Source of the DNA: a bacterium
Lineage (GTDB): Bacteria > Patescibacteriota > Saccharimonadia > Saccharimonadales > JACDBH01
Length of the DNA: 16,279 nt
Assembly: GCA_029557395.1 (NCBI GenBank)
Contig: JAKQIK010000016.1
Span: 1 to 16,279 of the forward strand
Direction of reading: 5' to 3'
Made by a program: the position numbers and the translations under genes. Positions 13,115 to 16,279 of this stretch are shown in pieces; position 1 is the first letter of the stretch; every line of letters starts with the position of its first letter. Under the pieces are notes generated by a model. That model was not told the DNA's origin. It did no database searches and saw only the letters and a program-made list of their open reading frames with translations.

Positions 13115-15232
13115 ATGAGCACAATAAACCCTTATGACAGAGAGATTATCTCAGTTGAGACTGAATTTTGTGGTAAAAAACTAACCCTAGAGGTTAACAG
13201 AGTAGGATTTCGTACGACGGCTAGTGTGTTGGTACGCTACGGCGAAACGGTAGTACTTGGTACAGCCATGGTTGGGTCAAGACCAGTGGTGCTAGATTAC
13301 TTTCCACTATCCATTGATTATGAGGAAAAATTTTATGCTGCCGGCAAGATTAGTGGTAGTAGATTTATCAAGCGCGAAGGTCGCCCCAGTGATGAAGCTA
13401 TCCTGATAGGTCGTTTAATTGATCGACCAATTAGGCCACTATTTCCGAAGGGCTATAGGCAAGAAGTACAGGTAGTAGCCAGCGTGTTATCAGCTGATCC
13501 AAACTTCCGCCCAGATGCAATTGCTATGATCGCGGCCAGTAGTGCACTTAGTTTAACTGGTACGCCGTTTGATGGCCCGGTTGCTGGTCTTAGAATAGGT
13601 TTGGTCGATGGCGAATTCAAGGCTTTTCTAACTCCTGAAGAACGTGAAAAATCAGACCTCGACCTTGTAGTGGCGGGTATCGAGAGTGGTATCACTATGG
13701 TTGAGGCTGGAGCTAATGAAGTCTCTGAGGAGATAATTGGTGATGCATTAGAGTGGGCCTTTAAGGCGTATCAGCCAGCGATTGAATTGCAGAAAAAACT
13801 TGTTGCCAAGATTAAGCCAGAAGCACAAGAGTATGAACTTGTCCTGCCAAACGAAGAGATTCAATCTGAGGTCAATACCTGGATAGAGGGTAAGCTTGGT
13901 GATGGTCTAAGAAAGCCATATCCAGAGCGTAATGAACTTGTGAATCAACTGAGATGGGATTTCCATGAAGTGTTTGCTCAGAAATTAGGTGAAGATGAAT
14001 ATACCAAGGAAGTTCGTGATGAGTACGATGAAGCCTTTACAAAAGCAATTCACGAAGATGTACGAAGGGGTATTGTCGAATCCCAGACTCGTCCAGATGG
14101 TCGCAAATTGGATGAAATTCGTCCACTAAGTTCTGAGGTAGGTATTCTGCCCCGTGCACACGGATCGAGCTTGTTTACCAGAGGCATGACACAGGGTATG
14201 AATATAGTTACGCTCGCACCACTGAGTTATGCACAAATTGTTGATACTATGGAAATCAATGACGGTGAACGTCGGTATATGCACCATTACAATGCACCTG
14301 GCTATACAGTCGGCGAAGTACGAAGGCTTGGTAGCCCTGGTAGGCGCGAGATTGGCCATGGTTATCTAGCAGAGCGTGCTTTAACTGCGGTGTTGCCAAG
14401 TGTCGAGGACTTTCCTTACGCAATTCGATCCGTTACAGAAATCATGTCTCAAAACGGCTCGACATCAATGGCCGCTACCTGTTCTAGCTGTCTTGCTTTG
14501 ATGGATGCAGGTGTACCGCTCAAGCGCCCCGTCTCTGGCATCGCTATGGGGCTAATGATGGACGGTGATACGCCGTATGTGTTGTCAGATATTGCTGATG
14601 CCGAAGACTTTGCTGGTGATATGGATTTCAAGGTTACTGGTACCAGCCAGGGCGTTACGGCTCTACAGATGGACATGAAAGTCCATGGTTTGCCTGTTGA
14701 AATTCTGCGTGAGGCAATCAACAAGGGCAAGATTGGGCGAGCTCACATACTTGAGCATATGGTTTCTGTTATTGCTCAGCCACGTAAAAAGCTCAGTGCC
14801 TATGCTCCACGCATTGAAAAGCTCAAGATTAACCCGGACAAGATTGGCGCAATCATCGGCAAGGGCGGTGAGACTATCAACAAGATTACATCCGAGACTG
14901 GCGCCGAAGTTGATATCAAAGACGATGGTTTGGTTACTGTATCAGCTGTAGACGCTACATCTATCGAAAAAGCATTGGATTGGATCAAAGGGCTGGTCGA
15001 AGAGCCGGAACCAGGTAAGATTTACAGCGGTAAGGTTGTCAAAATCATGGACTTTGGTGCATTTGTAAACTTTATGCCAGGCCAAGACGGCATGGTGCAT
15101 ATATCCGAGATTGCCGACGAGCGTATCGAGAAAGTCACCGACGCATTGAAAGAAGGCCAAGAAGTCAAGGTCAAGCTAATCGCTATCGATGAGCGTGGCC
15201 GCATGAATCTAAGTATCAAAAAAGCACAGTAA
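13115..15232 (+). CDS. pnp: Polyribonucleotide nucleotidyltransferase (PNPase)
   Basis: This phosphorolytic 3'-5' exoribonuclease of mRNA turnover works as a trimer. At 705 residues it has the standard domain order. The first RNase PH domain has 'KISGSRFIKREGRPSDEAIL' and 'IDRPIRPLFP'. A helical linker follows. The second RNase PH domain has 'TRGMTQGMNIVTLAPL', 'GSPGRREIGHGYLAERAL', 'SQNGSTSMAATCSSCLALMD' and 'DAEDFAGDMDFKVTGTSQGV', where D498 and D504 match the catalytic Asp pair. The KH domain (G-K-G-G near residue 581) and S1 domain ('GKIYSGKVVKIMDFGAFVNF', from ~633) follow, so both RNA-binding domains are intact. 'MHHYNAPGY' replaces the usual HYNFPP, and 'FTRGMTQ' replaces FTRGETQ. I chose ATG 13115 with AAGGAG 4 nt upstream. 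An in-frame TTG at 13085 lies inside the leader stem and is rejected. Confidence 0.96.
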   Translation: MSTINPYDREIISVETEFCGKKLTLEVNRVGFRTTASVLVRYGETVVLGTAMVGSRPVVLDYFPLSIDYEEKFYAAGKISGSRFIKREGRPSDEAILIGRLIDRPIRPLFPKGYRQEVQVVASVLSADPNFRPDAIAMIAASSALSLTGTPFDGPVAGLRIGLVDGEFKAFLTPEEREKSDLDLVVAGIESGITMVEAGANEVSEEIIGDALEWAFKAYQPAIELQKKLVAKIKPEAQEYELVLPNEEIQSEVNTWIEGKLGDGLRKPYPERNELVNQLRWDFHEVFAQKLGEDEYTKEVRDEYDEAFTKAIHEDVRRGIVESQTRPDGRKLDEIRPLSSEVGILPRAHGSSLFTRGMTQGMNIVTLAPLSYAQIVDTMEINDGERRYMHHYNAPGYTVGEVRRLGSPGRREIGHGYLAERALTAVLPSVEDFPYAIRSVTEIMSQNGSTSMAATCSSCLALMDAGVPLKRPVSGIAMGLMMDGDTPYVLSDIADAEDFAGDMDFKVTGTSQGVTALQMDMKVHGLPVEILREAINKGKIGRAHILEHMVSVIAQPRKKLSAYAPRIEKLKINPDKIGAIIGKGGETINKITSETGAEVDIKDDGLVTVSAVDATSIEKALDWIKGLVEEPEPGKIYSGKVVKIMDFGAFVNFMPGQDGMVHISEIADERIEKVTDALKEGQEVKVKLIAIDERGRMNLSIKKAQ

Positions 15233-15239
15233 CAAGATC

Positions 15240-15262
15240 GAAGATTAAGGACTGAAGATTAA
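15240..15262. repeat. Short tandem 9-bp direct repeat after pnp
   Basis: GAAGATTAA occurs at 15240-15248 and again at 15254-15262, with GGACT between. No hairpin terminator is seen in this 51-nt gap, so read-through from pnp into the acetyltransferase gene is possible. Confidence 0.5.
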
Positions 15263-15283
15263 CGAAAATAGGCTCGCCGTAAG

Positions 15284-15841
15284 ATGAATATAGAGATGAG
15301 TAGTGATAATAGAGAAACGGACATTATGCTGAAAGAGATTGTGGTTGATTCTGAAATTACTGTGCGTCCGTTGATGGTTGATGATTCGGAGCGGATATTT
15401 GAGATTCTTGAAGCCGATAACGATATTCGTAGCCACGTAGGGTTATTTGGCGACTGTGACACTCTGGCTAGGTTGCAAGAGAAACTTGCCGATCAGATTT
15501 CTCACGGAGCACTTCGTTACGGTATAATTTTTGACAATAAGCTTGTTGGTTATGTGGGCATACATCGGAATCCAGATGAAAAGGATTCCATTCAATATAT
15601 AATTAGTGACTTTTTGTCGAGTGATTTTAGGGGTCGGGGCATCATGGGCAAATCGCTTGAGGCCTTGCTAAGCGAAGCAGAAAAAAATCTAGAAATTGAT
15701 AGCTTTAGTGCCTGGGTTGAAGAATCAAATCCTGCAAGTGCTAATGTTCTCAAGCGTCTCGGATTTGCTCATACCAATATCCCGCACAAAGACTCTAGAG
15801 GTAGAACAAACTGGGATTACATCCTTGAGGTAAGAAAATGA
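15284..15841 (+). CDS. GNAT-family N-acetyltransferase (RimJ/RimL-like)
   Basis: A 185-residue protein that would transfer an acetyl group from acetyl-CoA to an amine, possibly a protein N-terminus or small molecule. 'ITVRPLMVDDSERIFEI' (~25-41) is the opening strand and helix. 'RYGIIFDNKLVGYVGIHRNP' is the central sheet. 'DFRGRGIMGKSLEALLSEA' is the acetyl-CoA pyrophosphate-binding Q/R-x-x-G-x-G/A loop (RGRGIMG), and 'VEESNPASANVLKRLGF' is the family's N-x-x-S-x-x-V-x-x-x-x-G-F element. No Shine-Dalgarno is seen. ATGs at 15284, 15296 and 15326 are all possible, and the last would still leave the fold whole. Its stop overlaps the next start (ATGA), so it is cotranscribed with the glycosylase gene. 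Confidence 0.87.
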   Translation: MNIEMSSDNRETDIMLKEIVVDSEITVRPLMVDDSERIFEILEADNDIRSHVGLFGDCDTLARLQEKLADQISHGALRYGIIFDNKLVGYVGIHRNPDEKDSIQYIISDFLSSDFRGRGIMGKSLEALLSEAEKNLEIDSFSAWVEESNPASANVLKRLGFAHTNIPHKDSRGRTNWDYILEVRK

Positions 15842-16279
15842 GTAAGTTGGACGATTTGCAAAAGATTGCCGATGAGATTATCTCAAACGACATTTGTCCT
15901 GAGCTAAGGGCGCAGGCGACTCAATTGGTCTTTGGTGAAGGCGATGTAGACACGAATATTATGTTTGTTGGTGAGGCTCCAGGCAAAAAAGAAGACGAGC
16001 AGGGTAGGCCATTTGTCGGTGCGGCGGGTAAGTTTCTAAATGAGATGCTTGGGAATATTGGTATCAAGAGAGACGATGTTTATATAACAAACATCGTCAA
16101 GTATCGCCCACCCGACAACCGAGACCCTCGCCCAGAAGAAAAACAGGCATTTTGGCCATTTTTGGTGCGTCAGCTTAATGTTATTCAACCAAAACTGGTT
16201 GTAACATTGGGTCGGCACAGCATGGGATACTTTCTGCCGAATATTAAAATCAGTGAAGTACATGGCGAGCTTGCTCAGA
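15838..16279 (+). CDS. Family 4 uracil-DNA glycosylase, Fe-S cysteines mostly lost (3' cut by window)
   Basis: The family removes uracil from DNA to start base-excision repair. The first 147 residues are visible. 'FVGEAPGKKEDEQGRPFVGA' plus 'AGKFL' (43-67) is the family 4 active-site motif (GEAPGxxED...GRPFVG), 'YITNIVKYRPPDNRDPRPEE' (82-101) the next, and 'QPKLVVTLGRHSM' (117-129) a core strand. Family 4 enzymes hold a [4Fe-4S] cluster with four cysteines: C-x2-C near the N-terminus, C in 'KCRPP' and C in 'C-x-P-[FY]-L'. Here only C20 remains; the others are N17, Y89 and F105. Either the cluster has been lost or this is a cluster-free branch. The start ATG overlaps the acetyltransferase stop by four bases (ATGA). 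The family is usually ~200 residues, so about a quarter is outside the window. Confidence 0.9.
   Translation, partial: MSKLDDLQKIADEIISNDICPELRAQATQLVFGEGDVDTNIMFVGEAPGKKEDEQGRPFVGAAGKFLNEMLGNIGIKRDDVYITNIVKYRPPDNRDPRPEEKQAFWPFLVRQLNVIQPKLVVTLGRHSMGYFLPNIKISEVHGELAQ

Overview
This 16.3 kb chromosomal window uses the standard bacterial code, with TGA acting as a stop. It most resembles a Candidate Phyla Radiation / Patescibacteria genome, and Saccharibacteria-like is my best guess. The reasons are compact housekeeping genes (a TruB without a PUA domain, an S20 with a lysine/alanine tail), several starts that look leaderless, a very short DHH-like protein with a long disordered tail, and surface proteins with an 'LPxPGSDGGxWGNxLNEYLxxxHNSDG' head. 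No 16S gene is present, so the placement is inference.

Layout. (1) 1-860: the 3' end of a RelE/ParE-type toxin gene faces rpsT (S20, minus strand), with a shared hairpin terminator between them. (2) 860-3569: a degenerate DHH-phosphoesterase-like protein with a ~400-residue disordered tail, then truB. (3) 3636-7177: four plus-strand genes for exported or tail/adhesin-like proteins: a small beta-rich protein, a LamG-like lectin, a short collagen-like protein, and a collagen-like protein with a pectate-lyase-type beta-helix. The last two share an identical 30-residue N-terminus. (4) 7178-11008: a minus-strand operon of GreA-like factor, P-loop kinase, a 473-residue unknown protein and a CYTH protein. 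It is flanked by a 24-bp direct repeat (23/24 identical). A 3' fragment of uppP abuts the left copy, and the C-terminal remnant of a 'GGSGIVIVRY' surface protein contains the right copy. (5) 11082-12481: a signal-peptide/C-terminal-anchor surface protein overlapping a three-helix membrane protein. (6) 12552-16279: rpsO, pnp, a GNAT acetyltransferase and a family 4 uracil-DNA glycosylase cut by the window end.

How it works together. The right end is an RNA/translation and DNA-upkeep block. The rpsO and pnp leaders contain hairpins of the kind used elsewhere for autoregulation. The middle is an accessory region between conserved housekeeping genes: surface or tail-like proteins, gene relics and a repeat-bounded four-gene cassette. 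That cassette combines an RNA-polymerase factor, a nucleotide-kinase fold, a triphosphate-binding CYTH fold and an unknown protein, and is the best candidate here for an undescribed functional unit. Its function cannot be read from sequence alone.

Two other points stand out. The uracil-DNA glycosylase has lost three of the four cysteines that bind the iron-sulfur cluster. At least five genes have a -10 box ending 6-8 nt before the ATG, which suggests leaderless mRNAs, while ribosomal and pnp genes keep Shine-Dalgarno sites.
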